Of a stretch of DNA of 47,763 nt, positions 22,886 through 30,738 are shown in pieces (positions within the stretch are counted from its first letter, which is position 1; every line of letters begins with the position of its first letter). The notes beneath the pieces were generated by a model. The model was not told the DNA's origin. It was given only the letters and a program-made list of their open reading frames with translations, and made no database searches. This stretch comes from Lachnoclostridium sp. An196 (GTDB lineage: Bacteria; Bacillota; Clostridia; Lachnospirales; Lachnospiraceae): NCBI RefSeq assembly GCF_002160135.1, contig NZ_NFJZ01000017.1, forward strand, positions 1 to 47,763, written 5' to 3'. Position numbers and translations under genes: made by a program.

Positions 22886-23152
22886 TTAAAAAAGCTGCTT
22901 AAAAACCTGTTGACCTGCCACATACTCTATAGCTGGTATGACCGCTGCTATTTTTTCACAGTATACAGATACGGCTATTTGCCTGCCGTCCTCCGCCGCA
23001 GGTCTGCCAAACCTGCTACAAATACGCCTTACTGGTGTCGAACCAGTCAGCTTAAGCCCCTGCGTCCAGTTGCACTGTGCCCCAAATACTCGCCGCATTT
23101 TACCTAGAATTACTACGGTTTTCTCCCGGCAAAGGCGCTTACTGGCGGCCAC
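22886..23152 (-). CDS. Possible small phage ORF
   Basis: An 88-residue frame, open across the only 300-base gap in the early region. The C-terminal half (RQIAVSVYCEKIAAVIPAIEYVAGQQVFKQLF) looks protein-like; the start (GTG 23152, or ATG 23098) has no good ribosome site. The DNA also holds a tRNA T-arm-like segment at 23031-23047. Weakly supported. Confidence 0.35.
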   Translation of the reverse strand: MAASKRLCREKTVVILGKMRRVFGAQCNWTQGLKLTGSTPVRRICSRFGRPAAEDGRQIAVSVYCEKIAAVIPAIEYVAGQQVFKQLF

Positions 23153-23167
23153 TGCCGCCCATATTTT

Positions 23168-23551
23168 CTAAAACAAAAATCCCTTATCAACCAAAAACTT
23201 TATCCAGTCACAGCCCGTAACATCTTCTCGCTGTATGAATCTGTAAAATTCTTCTTTTGTGGTTACTCCGTCCTCGTTCATAAGTTGTTTTGCTCTCTCT
23301 GCTGCATTAGTTTGAAAAACGCAATCTGCGTAAAACGTCCTTTCTGCCGTTCCGTAATCGTTTCTCCCTCCCGGTGTTCTCATTTCTACTATCACCATTG
23401 GCCTCTTGCTCTTTTTGCCTCTTGCTTTTCTAAGTACCACAGCTTCACTGAATAGCCAGCCATTCCAACCCCGACGCATGGGCGCAAATTGTGTACGCGG
23501 AACCTGCACCAAATCTCCCGACTTCATTTTTTCATAGTTTGCAATTTTCAT
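23168..23551 (-). CDS. Hypothetical phage protein
   Basis: A 127-residue protein of mixed structure: an SH3-like start (MKSGDLVQVPRTQFAPMRRGWNGWLFSEAVVL), a basic RKARGKKSKRP strand pair, then helices (TTKEEFYRFIQREDVTGCDWIKFLVDKG). Not recognised; the first half could bind nucleic acid. Confidence 0.65.
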   Translation of the reverse strand: MKIANYEKMKSGDLVQVPRTQFAPMRRGWNGWLFSEAVVLRKARGKKSKRPMVIVEMRTPGGRNDYGTAERTFYADCVFQTNAAERAKQLMNEDGVTTKEEFYRFIQREDVTGCDWIKFLVDKGFLF

Positions 23552-23579
23552 GGTTTACCTCTCTTTCGTTTTTCTTTGG

Positions 23580-23771
23580 TTAAAGTGTTTTCTGTGCCTT
23601 GTCTGCGCTGTAAGTCTCCTGCGTGGCTCCGCAGCGGGTAAGCTCTTTATAAATCGTATCTCTATGCACTCCCAGCGCTGCTGCTATCTCAACTACCCTG
23701 TTGCCCGCCTTGCTCATGTTCTCTATGGTCTGCCTGTCCTTATAGCACAGTCTTTTGTATTTTCTCGCCAT
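23580..23771 (-). CDS. Small helix-turn-helix protein (HTH_38-like)
   Basis: ATG 23771, preceded by GGGGAG, gives 63 residues: MARKYKRLCYKDRQTIENMSKAGNRVVEIAAALGVHRDTIYKEL.., which matches the IS30-transposase-type HTH_38 with its recognition helix near the C-terminus. No transposase domain follows, so it is likely a small phage DNA-binding regulator. It overlaps the gene before it by 32 bases. Confidence 0.75.
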   Translation of the reverse strand: MARKYKRLCYKDRQTIENMSKAGNRVVEIAAALGVHRDTIYKELTRCGATQETYSADKAQKTL

Positions 23772-24072
23772 TGTCTCTGCTCCCCTTTCTTTCAACTCTA
23801 AAAAGCCAGTCTGTTTCATCTTCTGTAACCAACCCGTAATACGTATCTGTTCTTGTAAAGCAATACTCTACGCCGTAAAACTGCCGTATCGCCATTTTAT
23901 AAACTTCCCACTGCGCTTGGCACCAATCCGCCGCTTTTCTTCCCCTTTTATAATCGTCCGTATAATACCCATGCTTTCTGCAAGCGTCTAAAGATATATC
24001 CCAGCTTGTTATACATTCCTTTAAAGCTCCGCCTAATTCTGTCTTTAAAAATCTCTCTTTGTTTAACTTCAT
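23740..24072 (-). CDS. First early gene, hypothetical protein
   Basis: A 110-residue protein (MKLNKERFLKTELGGALKEC, YKRGRKAADWCQAQWEVYKMAIRQFYG) of unknown function. It is the rightmost prophage gene; two minus-directed terminator-like hairpins precede it and no gene of phage type lies beyond. Confidence 0.66.
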   Translation of the reverse strand: MKLNKERFLKTELGGALKECITSWDISLDACRKHGYYTDDYKRGRKAADWCQAQWEVYKMAIRQFYGVEYCFTRTDTYYGLVTEDETDWLFRVERKGSRDNGEKIQKTVL

Positions 24073-24104
24073 ATTTCCTGCCTCTCTTTCGTGGATAAAA
24101 AAAT

Positions 24105-24141
24105 AAGCGCGTCCAGAGATTTTTAGTCTCTAAACGCGCTT
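24105..24141 (-). terminator. Two-tier hairpin, terminator-like, before first phage gene
   Basis: Outer stem AAGCGCGT/ACGCGCTT, 2-base bulges, inner stem AGAGA/TCTCT. On the minus strand ATTTTTTTA follows, and on the plus strand TTTCATTTT, so it may stop RNA from both sides. It lies 33 bases before the first phage start codon. Confidence 0.6.
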
Positions 24142-24162
24142 TTCATTTTCCTGTATATAAAA

Positions 24163-24207
24163 AATGAAATTCGGCTTGAGATTTAATATCTCCTGTCGAA
24201 TTTCATT
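24163..24207 (-). terminator. Second two-tier hairpin at prophage edge
   Basis: Outer stem AATGAAATTCG/CGAATTTCATT (11 pairs), 4-base bulges, inner stem GAGAT/ATCTC. On the minus strand TTTTTATA follows. Same architecture as 24105-24141 with different sequence. The prophage boundary (att) should lie near here but no duplicated core can be tested within this window. Confidence 0.55.
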
Positions 24208-24227
24208 CTAAAACTTATCAAACTAGA

Positions 24228-24257
24228 ATAACATATATCTGTGATATATGTTATAAT
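24228..24257 (+). promoter_or_regulatory. xdhC promoter overlapped by a 27-bp palindromic operator
   Basis: An extended -10 (TG-T-TATAAT, 24249-24257) is overlapped by a perfect 12-base inverted repeat, ATAACATATATC and its complement with a TGT spacer (24228-24254). No good -35 is present. A dimeric regulator bound here would block RNA polymerase. Arms ATAAC..ATAT recall ModE-type sites, but the regulator is unknown. Confidence 0.68.
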
Positions 24258-24350
24258 GAACACAGAATGCGAATGATACCATCGCGCATACCGGTTTCCG
24301 CGCTTGCCGCAGAAAGCCGGGCGCATCTATCAAAACACAGGGGGTACATC

Positions 24351-25364
24351 ATGAAAGAACGAATCAAAGCGATTCTGAGCACTCTCAAACGCCGGGAATC
24401 CCTGATCCTGGTCAGTATCCTGGCAAGTTCCGGCTCTACGCCCAGGGGGGCGGGCGCACTGATGCTGGTATTTGAAGACGGGCACGCGGAAGGAACCATC
24501 GGAGGCGGCGCAGTGGAGCACGCCGCACATCAGCACGCCGTCCGGCTTCTGCATGAACGCACTTCCGATACGGTAGGCTACCGCCTGTCCAAGGAAGATG
24601 TGGCCGGTCTCGGCATGGTCTGCGGAGGAGACGTCACCGTATATTTCCAGTACCTGGACGGAGATGCCTGCCTCCCCCTGTTCGAACGTCTCCTGGACGC
24701 GTTCTCCGAGAATAAAAACTTCTGGCTCGTGCGCAGAATGGAGCAGAACCGGGTGACAGCCATGGCTGCCTGTGACGAAGACGGACATTTCTGGGGCGAT
24801 GATCTGTCCGGTTCTCTTCCGGCAGGGCTTCTGAAATCCAGGGCTGTTTTCCTGAGCGGAGATCCTTCTTACTATGCGGAGCCCATCGTTCAGGCCGGAT
24901 GGGTATACGTCTTCGGCGGCGGGCACGTCTCCCAGGAGCTGGCTCCGCTGCTGGCTCATGTGGGATTCACGGTGGCAGTATTTGAGGACCGGGAAGCATT
25001 CGCCGATCCGGCGCTTTTCCCCGGTGTACAGGAAGTGATTCTGGGAGATTTTCAAAACCTCGCCGCCTCCATTACATTGACCGAAAAGGATTCCGCCGTG
25101 GTCATGACGCGCGGACACCAGGCTGATTTCGAGATCCTGGCTCAGCTCCTGAGACGCCCCATGGCCTATATCGGATGCATCGGCAGCCGCCGGAAAATCG
25201 CCGAGACCCGGAGAAAGCTGTCCGAACTGGGATTTCCGGACGACGCCTATGATGTGGTCCACTCTCCCATCGGCCTGAATATCGGAGCCGAGACGCCTGC
25301 GGAAATCGCGGTCTGTATCGCTGCCGAGATGATCCAGTGCAGAGCCGCGGCAAAAGAAGTATAA
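24351..25364 (+). CDS. xdhC: XdhC/CoxI-family molybdenum hydroxylase accessory protein
   Basis: XdhC proteins bind the molybdenum cofactor, help sulfurate it and insert it into xanthine dehydrogenase-type enzymes. The 337 residues have the N-terminal XdhC domain (LVSILASSGSTPRGAGALMLV, GTIGGGAVE) and a C-terminal Rossmann domain (YVFGGGHVSQELAPLLAHVGF, MTRGHQADFEIL, IGCIGSRRK). ATG 24351 follows AGGGGG; an in-frame extension upstream overlaps the promoter and is ignored. It likely matures the Mop enzyme encoded at the far end of the island and ends at a shared terminator. Confidence 0.93.
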   Translation: MKERIKAILSTLKRRESLILVSILASSGSTPRGAGALMLVFEDGHAEGTIGGGAVEHAAHQHAVRLLHERTSDTVGYRLSKEDVAGLGMVCGGDVTVYFQYLDGDACLPLFERLLDAFSENKNFWLVRRMEQNRVTAMAACDEDGHFWGDDLSGSLPAGLLKSRAVFLSGDPSYYAEPIVQAGWVYVFGGGHVSQELAPLLAHVGFTVAVFEDREAFADPALFPGVQEVILGDFQNLAASITLTEKDSAVVMTRGHQADFEILAQLLRRPMAYIGCIGSRRKIAETRRKLSELGFPDDAYDVVHSPIGLNIGAETPAEIAVCIAAEMIQCRAAAKEV

Positions 25365-25367
25365 AAA

Positions 25368-25420
25368 AAGAAGACGGAAACTCCTTTTTCTTTCAAAGGA
25401 GAATTTCCGCCTTCTTTTTA
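25368..25420. terminator. Bidirectional terminator between convergent genes
   Basis: AAGAAGACGGAAACTCCTTT pairs with the stretch ending in TTCCGCCTTCTT (one mismatch, 2-base bulge). T runs follow on the plus strand and A runs give T on the minus strand. It serves both xdhC and the end of the minus-strand molybdenum genes. Confidence 0.85.
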
Positions 25421-25424
25421 TCTT

Positions 25425-26447
25425 TTATCCTTTTCCGAAACCACAGTCCGGATAATGGCACTCCGGACATCCCAGGCAAAGTCCGCCGTGTCCCAGTGTG
25501 GTGATATCCTTGCGCGAGATCGGTATCCCCGCCGCCACTCTCGGCAATAACAGGTCAAAAATCGTAGCTTTCGCGTACATGACGCATCCCGGAAGCCCCA
25601 TCACCGGCGTCCCGTCCGGGAAATATGCCAGACACAGCATGGCTCCCGGCAGCACCGGAGCCCCATAGGTGACAACCTCTGTTCCCGCTTCCCGGATCGC
25701 TCCCGGCGTCTGGTCATCCGGATCCACGCTCATGCCGCCTGTGGCTATGATCAGATCCAGTCCTTTATCTTTCATCTCCCGGATCGCCGACACGATGTCC
25801 GCCTTCTCATCGCCCACGATCCGATGTTCTTTCAGCTCGATACCGTAAGCCTGCAGCTTTCTCTCCACCACCGGAGTGAACTTGTCCTCGATCCGTCCAT
25901 AGAACACCTCGTTGCCGGTGGTGACGACACCTGCCGTCTTCAGGCGGTAGGGAAGCAGACGGCAGAGCGGTTCACTTCCTGCGCGCTCTTTCGCCAGCTC
26001 CATCTTCTCCTTTTTAATCACCAGCGGGATCACTCTGGTGCCCGCCAGCTTCTCGCCCTTTTTCACCGGGCTGTTCGTATGTCTTGTGGCAATCATGATC
26101 TGATCAATGTCGTTGACCGCATCCAGACGCTCTACATCCACCTGGAACAGACCTTCGCATTCGGCAGTCAGTTCAATCTTGCCCTCTTTCACCTCAGAAG
26201 CCTTCATATGGTCGTTCTGGCAGATCTGCCGAAGGATCTCTGCAGCGTCATTTTCGTGATACATAGTATCATCTTTTTCCCATATGTAGAGATGGTCTTT
26301 TCCCATGCTGAGCAGCACCGGGATATCTTCCTCTGTCACAATATGGCCTTTTCTGAACCGGGGACCTTTACTCACCCCGGGGATAATCTGCGTCAGATCA
26401 TGGCACAGCACCTGTCCGACCGCATCCTCTGTTCTGATCAGTTTCAT
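25425..26447 (-). CDS. Molybdopterin-binding protein, MoeA-like
   Basis: A 340-residue protein with an N-terminal MoeA/biosynthesis-like part (EDAVGQVLCHDLTQIIPG, FRKGHIVTEEDIPVLLSMGK) and a MoCF molybdopterin-binding domain (~180-300: VVTTGNEVFYGRIEDKFTPV, LIIATGGMSVDPDDQTP, VMGLPGCVMYAKATIFDLLLP). It ends with a Cys-rich tail (CLGCPECHYPDCGFG) suited to metal binding. It probably helps insert or hold the cofactor for the hydroxylase. It is shorter than canonical MoeA (~400), so a MoeA-related accessory rather than MoeA itself. Confidence 0.87.
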   Translation of the reverse strand: MKLIRTEDAVGQVLCHDLTQIIPGVSKGPRFRKGHIVTEEDIPVLLSMGKDHLYIWEKDDTMYHENDAAEILRQICQNDHMKASEVKEGKIELTAECEGLFQVDVERLDAVNDIDQIMIATRHTNSPVKKGEKLAGTRVIPLVIKKEKMELAKERAGSEPLCRLLPYRLKTAGVVTTGNEVFYGRIEDKFTPVVERKLQAYGIELKEHRIVGDEKADIVSAIREMKDKGLDLIIATGGMSVDPDDQTPGAIREAGTEVVTYGAPVLPGAMLCLAYFPDGTPVMGLPGCVMYAKATIFDLLLPRVAAGIPISRKDITTLGHGGLCLGCPECHYPDCGFGKG

Positions 26448-26474
26448 AATTTCACTCTCCTGTTATTATTTCGG

Positions 26475-27407
26475 CTATTTGCGGGCGCACTCGCCGTCGC
26501 GCCCTCCTGCCAGCAGGATTCCGTGTTCCAATGTTGGCAGAATATATTCCAGATGTTCTTTCACTGCTTTAGGGCTACCAGGCAGGTTTACGATAAGCGT
26601 CTTGCCTCTCAGCACACTGGCTGCCCTGGACAGCATAGCTCTCGGTGTAATCGACAGGCTGTAAGCGCGCATAGCCTCCGCGATACCCGGCGCGTTCCGG
26701 TCCGCCACCGCCATCGTGGCCTCCGGAGTCACGTCCGTAGGAGCAAATCCGGTGCCTCCTGTCGTCAGGATCAGATCCATCTGACGCCCATCCGCCAGAC
26801 GAATCAGCTGATTTTTCAGCGGCTGGATCCCGTCCGGCAGCAAAAGAGTTTCTTCCACCCGGTATCCGGCTTCGGTAAGCATCTTCACGATCAGCGGGCC
26901 TGAGAGATCCTCTCTCTCTCCTCTGCTCCCCTTGTCTGAAAGTGTGATCACAGCCGCCCGAAGAGGCGGATTCTCTTCCGGAGGAAGCAGTACCAGTTCA
27001 TCCCCCACAGACACTTTCCCGCCTTTTAATACCCGGGCGAAGACTCCTTCTCTGGGCATAATGCAGTCTCCGGTCTTCTGCCTGATGATACAGTCGCTGT
27101 GGCATTCTTTTCCGATCTGCGTCATTTCCAGTACGGCGTCTCCTGTGCCGAACCGGCTGCCCACCGGTAAATTCCGAAAATCCAGGCCGTCCACCACCAG
27201 ATTCTCGCCGAACGCTCCGTATTCCACCCAGATTTTTTTCCGGAACTCGTCGATCTTATCCCCGGACAGGAGGCTTACCTGTCTGTGCCAGTTTCCTCCA
27301 TGCGCGTCTCCCTCCAGTCCGAAGCCTTCCACCAGCATTCCGGAACCCACATTTTCTTTCGGCGTCCCCTTTTCTCTGCTGATACAGACTGCTCTGATCT
27401 TTCCCAT
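26475..27407 (-). CDS. MOSC domain fused to MogA/MoaB
   Basis: Residues 1-140 are a MOSC domain (GLEGDAHGGNWHRQVSLLS, WVEYGAFGENLVVDGLDF, IGKECHSDCIIRQKTGDCIMPREGVFARV) with the conserved Cys region. Residues ~150-305 are MogA/MoaB (VITLSDKGSRGEREDLSGPL, LILTTGGTGFAPTDVTPEAT, LIVNLPGSPKAVKEHL), which adenylates molybdopterin. The fusion ties adenylation to sulfur-carrier or cofactor-binding chemistry. 310 residues. Coupled in an operon with the MoeA-like gene and mod genes. Confidence 0.92.
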   Translation of the reverse strand: MGKIRAVCISREKGTPKENVGSGMLVEGFGLEGDAHGGNWHRQVSLLSGDKIDEFRKKIWVEYGAFGENLVVDGLDFRNLPVGSRFGTGDAVLEMTQIGKECHSDCIIRQKTGDCIMPREGVFARVLKGGKVSVGDELVLLPPEENPPLRAAVITLSDKGSRGEREDLSGPLIVKMLTEAGYRVEETLLLPDGIQPLKNQLIRLADGRQMDLILTTGGTGFAPTDVTPEATMAVADRNAPGIAEAMRAYSLSITPRAMLSRAASVLRGKTLIVNLPGSPKAVKEHLEYILPTLEHGILLAGGRDGECARK

Positions 27408-27431
27408 ACCACATTACCTCCTGTCTCTTTT

Positions 27432-28487
27432 TTACCTGTTATCCTCCGGATATAAAAGCAGCACATTCTGCGGCGCGATTCCCAGCTGCTCCGGCATTTT
27501 GTCCGGCATCCGGTCCTTTGGAATCCTCCACCATACAGGCGTACTGTCCTTTTCCTGCCCTGCATAGCGGAACAGAATCGTAGTCTCAAAAGGTTCTTCC
27601 ATGCGGTCCGCATAGACTACCGGAAATACATTCTCTCTGGCTCTGGAATTGAAATAATGCGCCCGGATACCGATGGCGCAGACATGATCCCCCACCGGTT
27701 TTCCTGTCTTCAGGCAGATCCCCCACTCCGGAACCTCCACTTCATATTCCCCTGACTTTCTGGCCCTGACAATGTTCTTGCAGCCGGTCAGAACAGCCCC
27801 GGCCCGGGTCCCGGGATCAGCAAAGATCTCTTTGGTCCCGCCGGTCCCAAATACCTTTCCGCTGTCAATCAGCGCCATTCTGGAACAAAGATGATATATT
27901 TCGTCTCTGCTGTGGCTGACCAACAGTACATCTTTCCCGTAATTTTCCAGCAGTTCCTTTACCTGAATCTGCAAAGAATCCCTCAGATAGGAGTCCAGCG
28001 CGCTGAACGGCTCATCCAGAAGAAGCAGTTCCGGTCCGCTGACCAGAATACGCGCCAGCGCCGCTCTCTGCTGCTGTCCTCCGGAAAGCTGATGCGGAAG
28101 GGATCTGCGGAGACTTGTCAGTTCCATCATCTCCAGCACATTTTCCAGCTTTTCCCTGCGGATATTTCTGTCTTTTTCCCGGTTCAGCCCGCAGAGTATG
28201 TTCTTTTCCACCGTCATATTGGGAAACAGCGCATAATTCTGAAAAAGATAACCTACGTTCCTTACCTGCGGACTCAGATTCATATGCTGTTCGCTGTCAA
28301 AAAGAACTCTGCCGTTCAGAACAATACGTCCCTCGTCCGGCGTGACGATCCCGGCGATACTTTTCAGCGTCAGGCTTTTGCCGCATCCGGATGCTCCCAG
28401 AAGCCCCATGATCCCGCTCTCATGTTCCAGATCAACAGAAAGCAGAAACCCTCCAAAATCCTTTTTAATGTGAACCGAAAGACTCAT
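27432..28487 (-). CDS. modC: Molybdate ABC transporter ATP-binding protein
   Basis: Powers molybdate (or tungstate) uptake. Walker A GASGCGKS (31-38), Q loop (YLFQNYALFPNMTVEKN), signature LSGGQQQR, Walker B LLLLDEPFSALD, H loop VSHSRDEI. The C-terminal ~110 residues are a small beta domain like ModC's MOP/TOBE region but diverged. ATG 28487 overlaps the modB stop as ATGA and is used in place of a longer start. Confidence 0.93.
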   Translation of the reverse strand: MSLSVHIKKDFGGFLLSVDLEHESGIMGLLGASGCGKSLTLKSIAGIVTPDEGRIVLNGRVLFDSEQHMNLSPQVRNVGYLFQNYALFPNMTVEKNILCGLNREKDRNIRREKLENVLEMMELTSLRRSLPHQLSGGQQQRAALARILVSGPELLLLDEPFSALDSYLRDSLQIQVKELLENYGKDVLLVSHSRDEIYHLCSRMALIDSGKVFGTGGTKEIFADPGTRAGAVLTGCKNIVRARKSGEYEVEVPEWGICLKTGKPVGDHVCAIGIRAHYFNSRARENVFPVVYADRMEEPFETTILFRYAGQEKDSTPVWWRIPKDRMPDKMPEQLGIAPQNVLLLYPEDNR

Positions 28488-29152
28488 GACGCACCTGCCT
28501 TTCCGTTTCTGCATTCCAGCATATTCACAATCAGCAGCACCACCGTGGATATCGCCATATTGACCAGTACCCAGAAGAGCGCGCCCGCTTCGTCATTCGT
28601 TCTCCACAGCTGATATACCGTCGTGGAAATCGTCGCCGTCTTGCCCGGAATATATCCGATCAGCATGCTGGTCGCTCCGTATTCGCCCAATGCGCGGGCA
28701 AACGCCAGCACCGTCCCTGCCAGGATTCCCTGTCTGCAGGCAGGCATCCGGATATTCCAGAAAATATAAGTATTGGACAGACCCAAAGTCTGTCCTGCAT
28801 AAGCCAGCGTTACGTCGAAACTTTCAAATGCGCCTCTGGCTGTCCGATACATCAAAGGAAACGCCACCACCGCAGATGTCAGGATTCCTCCATACCAGGT
28901 CATGGCGAACTGAATCCCCCACTGCGACAGCAGCATCCCCAAAGGCCTTTTCAATCCAAAGATCAACAGAAGGAAATATCCGCATACAGTAGGCGGAAGA
29001 ACCATGGGCAGCGTCAGGAATACATCCAGAATTCCTTTTATGGCACGGGGCAGCCGCGCCACATAATACGCCGCGAATATACCGGCAAAAAATACCATCA
29101 CACAGCTTATCGCCGCAATTCTCAGAGAGTTGATAAGCGGATACCAGTCCAA
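28484..29152 (-). CDS. modB: Molybdate ABC transporter permease
   Basis: A 222-residue permease with five or six membrane spans and the EAA loop (YAGQTLGLSNTYIFWNIRMPACRQGILAGTVLAFARALGEYGA). Family members begin MDWxPLxxSL; here that reads from TTG 29152, seven bases after GGAGG, while GTG 29161 overlaps the ribosome site. I choose TTG. Coupled to modC by a 4-base overlap. Confidence 0.92.
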   Translation of the reverse strand: MDWYPLINSLRIAAISCVMVFFAGIFAAYYVARLPRAIKGILDVFLTLPMVLPPTVCGYFLLLIFGLKRPLGMLLSQWGIQFAMTWYGGILTSAVVAFPLMYRTARGAFESFDVTLAYAGQTLGLSNTYIFWNIRMPACRQGILAGTVLAFARALGEYGATSMLIGYIPGKTATISTTVYQLWRTNDEAGALFWVLVNMAISTVVLLIVNMLECRNGKAGAS

Positions 29153-29179
29153 ACTCCGCACCTCCGTTCTCTACAGCCG

Positions 29180-29205
29180 GGGGCTGCCTGTCCTGCAGCA
29201 GCCCC
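29180..29205 (-). terminator. Hairpin between modA and modB
   Basis: GGGGCTGC/GCAGCCCC, 8 pairs with a 10-base loop, no T tract on the minus strand. Likely a processing or stabilising stem that lets modA mRNA exceed modBC, as usual for binding-protein genes. Confidence 0.5.
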
Positions 29206-29269
29206 GCGTATTTTCCTTTATCAACTGTTCAGGACGGCATATCTTCTCACCCTGCCTGAACTGTTATCT

Positions 29270-30211
29270 TTATTCTACCCCTGAAAATCCGACTTCTTCA
29301 AATACAGCCATGCATTCATCTGTCTGCAGATAATCCAGAAATGCCTGAGCCTCTTCCGGATGAGCCGCAGTCTTCAGCACTGCCGCCGGATAGATAACCT
29401 GTCCGCACATATCTGCCGTCGCGTAGTCCACGATATTCAATCCCTCAGAGTACGCGTCCGTACAGTAGATCACGCCGCAGTCCACGCTGCCCTCCGCGAT
29501 CTGAGTCGCCACTTCCTTTACATTGCTGCCATAGGAAATCACACCGGACGCTGCCAGTTCTTCCTCATTGAGACCGTAATACTCCAGGATTCTCTGTGTA
29601 TACTGACCTACCGGCACATCGCTGTTGCCCATAGCCATTAAAATACTTCCGTCCTGAAGAGCCGCCGCCATATCGTCGAACGACTCAAGGCCCGCCTCAT
29701 TGTCCGGCGTCACGCACAGCGTCACTCTGTTTTCCAGAATATCGACTCTGGAATCTTCATCCACAAAGTCCAGTCCTTCCGTGTTGACTTCCGGATCCGC
29801 GTTGATGTCCAGCTGATTCATCTGGGTCTGTCCTGCGGAAATGAACAAGTCGCACGCTGCGCCCTCCTGGATCTGTGTCTTCAGTGTTCCCGAAGAATCA
29901 AAGTTGAAAGTCAGCGTCACGTTGGGAGCAACTTCCTTGTACATTTCACTGATCTCGGTCAGGGTTTCCGTCATGGACGCGGCCGCGAATACGACCACTT
30001 CCACATTTTCTGCAGTGTCTGCGGTCTCTTCCGCAGGCTCCTCCGCCTCCGTTGTCTCCTCCTCTGAAGCTGTATCTGCAGCTTCGGTTTCATCTGCGGC
30101 AGCGGCCACCTCTGTGTCCTCCGTACTGGAGGAAGTGCTTGATGACCCACAGGCTGCCAGGCTGATACCCAACGCACATGCGAGCAGCGATGCCAAAAGT
30201 TTTTTCTGCAT
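29270..30211 (-). CDS. modA: Molybdate-binding lipoprotein
   Basis: A lipoprotein signal (SLLACALGISLAACGSSS, lipobox LAAC) is followed by a ~50-residue acidic Ser/Thr/Glu/Ala linker and the ModA domain (VVFAAASMTETLTEISEMYKE, CDLFISAGQTQMNQLD, GNSDVPVGQYTQRILEYYG, VDCGVIYCTDAYSEGL). It captures oxyanion outside the membrane and delivers it to ModBC. 313 residues. Two Cys in the C-terminal lobe are uncommon. It has its own candidate promoter. Confidence 0.94.
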   Translation of the reverse strand: MQKKLLASLLACALGISLAACGSSSTSSSTEDTEVAAAADETEAADTASEEETTEAEEPAEETADTAENVEVVVFAAASMTETLTEISEMYKEVAPNVTLTFNFDSSGTLKTQIQEGAACDLFISAGQTQMNQLDINADPEVNTEGLDFVDEDSRVDILENRVTLCVTPDNEAGLESFDDMAAALQDGSILMAMGNSDVPVGQYTQRILEYYGLNEEELAASGVISYGSNVKEVATQIAEGSVDCGVIYCTDAYSEGLNIVDYATADMCGQVIYPAAVLKTAAHPEEAQAFLDYLQTDECMAVFEEVGFSGVE

Positions 30212-30248
30212 CTTTTTCTCCTTCCTTTCTTTTTCAGAAAAAAATATT

Positions 30249-30272
30249 CAAAACGCGGATTTACACGTTTTG
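30249..30272. promoter_or_regulatory. Inverted repeat in modA leader
   Basis: CAAAACG/CGTTTTG, 10-base spacer, lying 15-40 bases downstream of the modA -10. A roadblock operator for the ModE-like protein encoded just upstream is possible but untested. Confidence 0.4.
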
Positions 30273-30286
30273 TTCTCGCAAAAGAT

Positions 30287-30315
30287 AATATAACAAACCG
30301 CAGCATCCTTTTCAA
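30287..30315 (-). promoter_or_regulatory. modA promoter
   Basis: Minus-strand TTGAAA, 17-base spacer, TATATT: five of six matches in each box, in the 155-base AT-rich gap after the modE-like gene. It separates transport genes from the hydroxylase accessory operon. Confidence 0.68.
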
Positions 30316-30366
30316 GTTATTTACATATTTAATTTGTCAATATTTAATTATATATTTTTAATTTCA

Positions 30367-30738
30367 TCAGTGTTTTTCGTTATTTTCTACCAATTTCACA
30401 TTTTCTCCATAATACTTTTCAAATACATCTCTGACCACTCCGGCAGCCTTTTTCTCCGCCTCTTCATATACTTCCAGAAGTTTTTCCCCTTCCGGAGTCA
30501 GCACGGACCCATTTTTTCCCATTCTTACCAGAAGCGGCATGCCCAGCGTCTTTTCCGCCTGGCGGACGATCCTCCAGGCTTTGCTGTAAGCCATACCCAT
30601 CTCTTTGGTCGCCTGGTTCAGAGAATGATACTCTTTTACCCCGTGCAGCAGATCCGCTACGCCTCTGCCGAAATAATCCCTGCCATCCACATTTTTTCCT
30701 TTTACACGCACGCGCACATTATAGTACAGACCATTCAT
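30367..30738 (-). CDS. ModE-type regulator (LysR-like HTH only)
   Basis: A 123-residue DNA-binding protein: VRVRVKGKNVDGRDYFGRGVADLLHGVKEYHSLNQATKEMGMAYSKAWRIVRQAEKTLGMPLLVRM, the HTH of the ModE/LysR family, then a helical end. The molybdate-binding MOP domains of full ModE are missing, as in many Clostridia, so the signal it senses is unclear. ATG 30738 overlaps the stop of the ligase gene and has GGAG upstream. It is encoded last in the accessory operon and next to modA, its probable target. Confidence 0.85.
   Translation of the reverse strand: MNGLYYNVRVRVKGKNVDGRDYFGRGVADLLHGVKEYHSLNQATKEMGMAYSKAWRIVRQAEKTLGMPLLVRMGKNGSVLTPEGEKLLEVYEEAEKKAAGVVRDVFEKYYGENVKLVENNEKH

Noticed and set aside
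23031-23047. tRNA T-arm-like segment (ACTGG, TTCGACA, CCAGT on the minus strand)
   Set aside because: The stem and 7-base loop fit, but no matching anticodon arm or acceptor stem lies at the right distance; the nearest acceptor complement makes a ~115-base molecule. Not a credible tRNA.
24073-24350. Searched for an integrase, repressor or duplicated att core at the right prophage edge
   Set aside because: No ORF or clear direct repeat found; the partner end is outside the window, so no att site is called.
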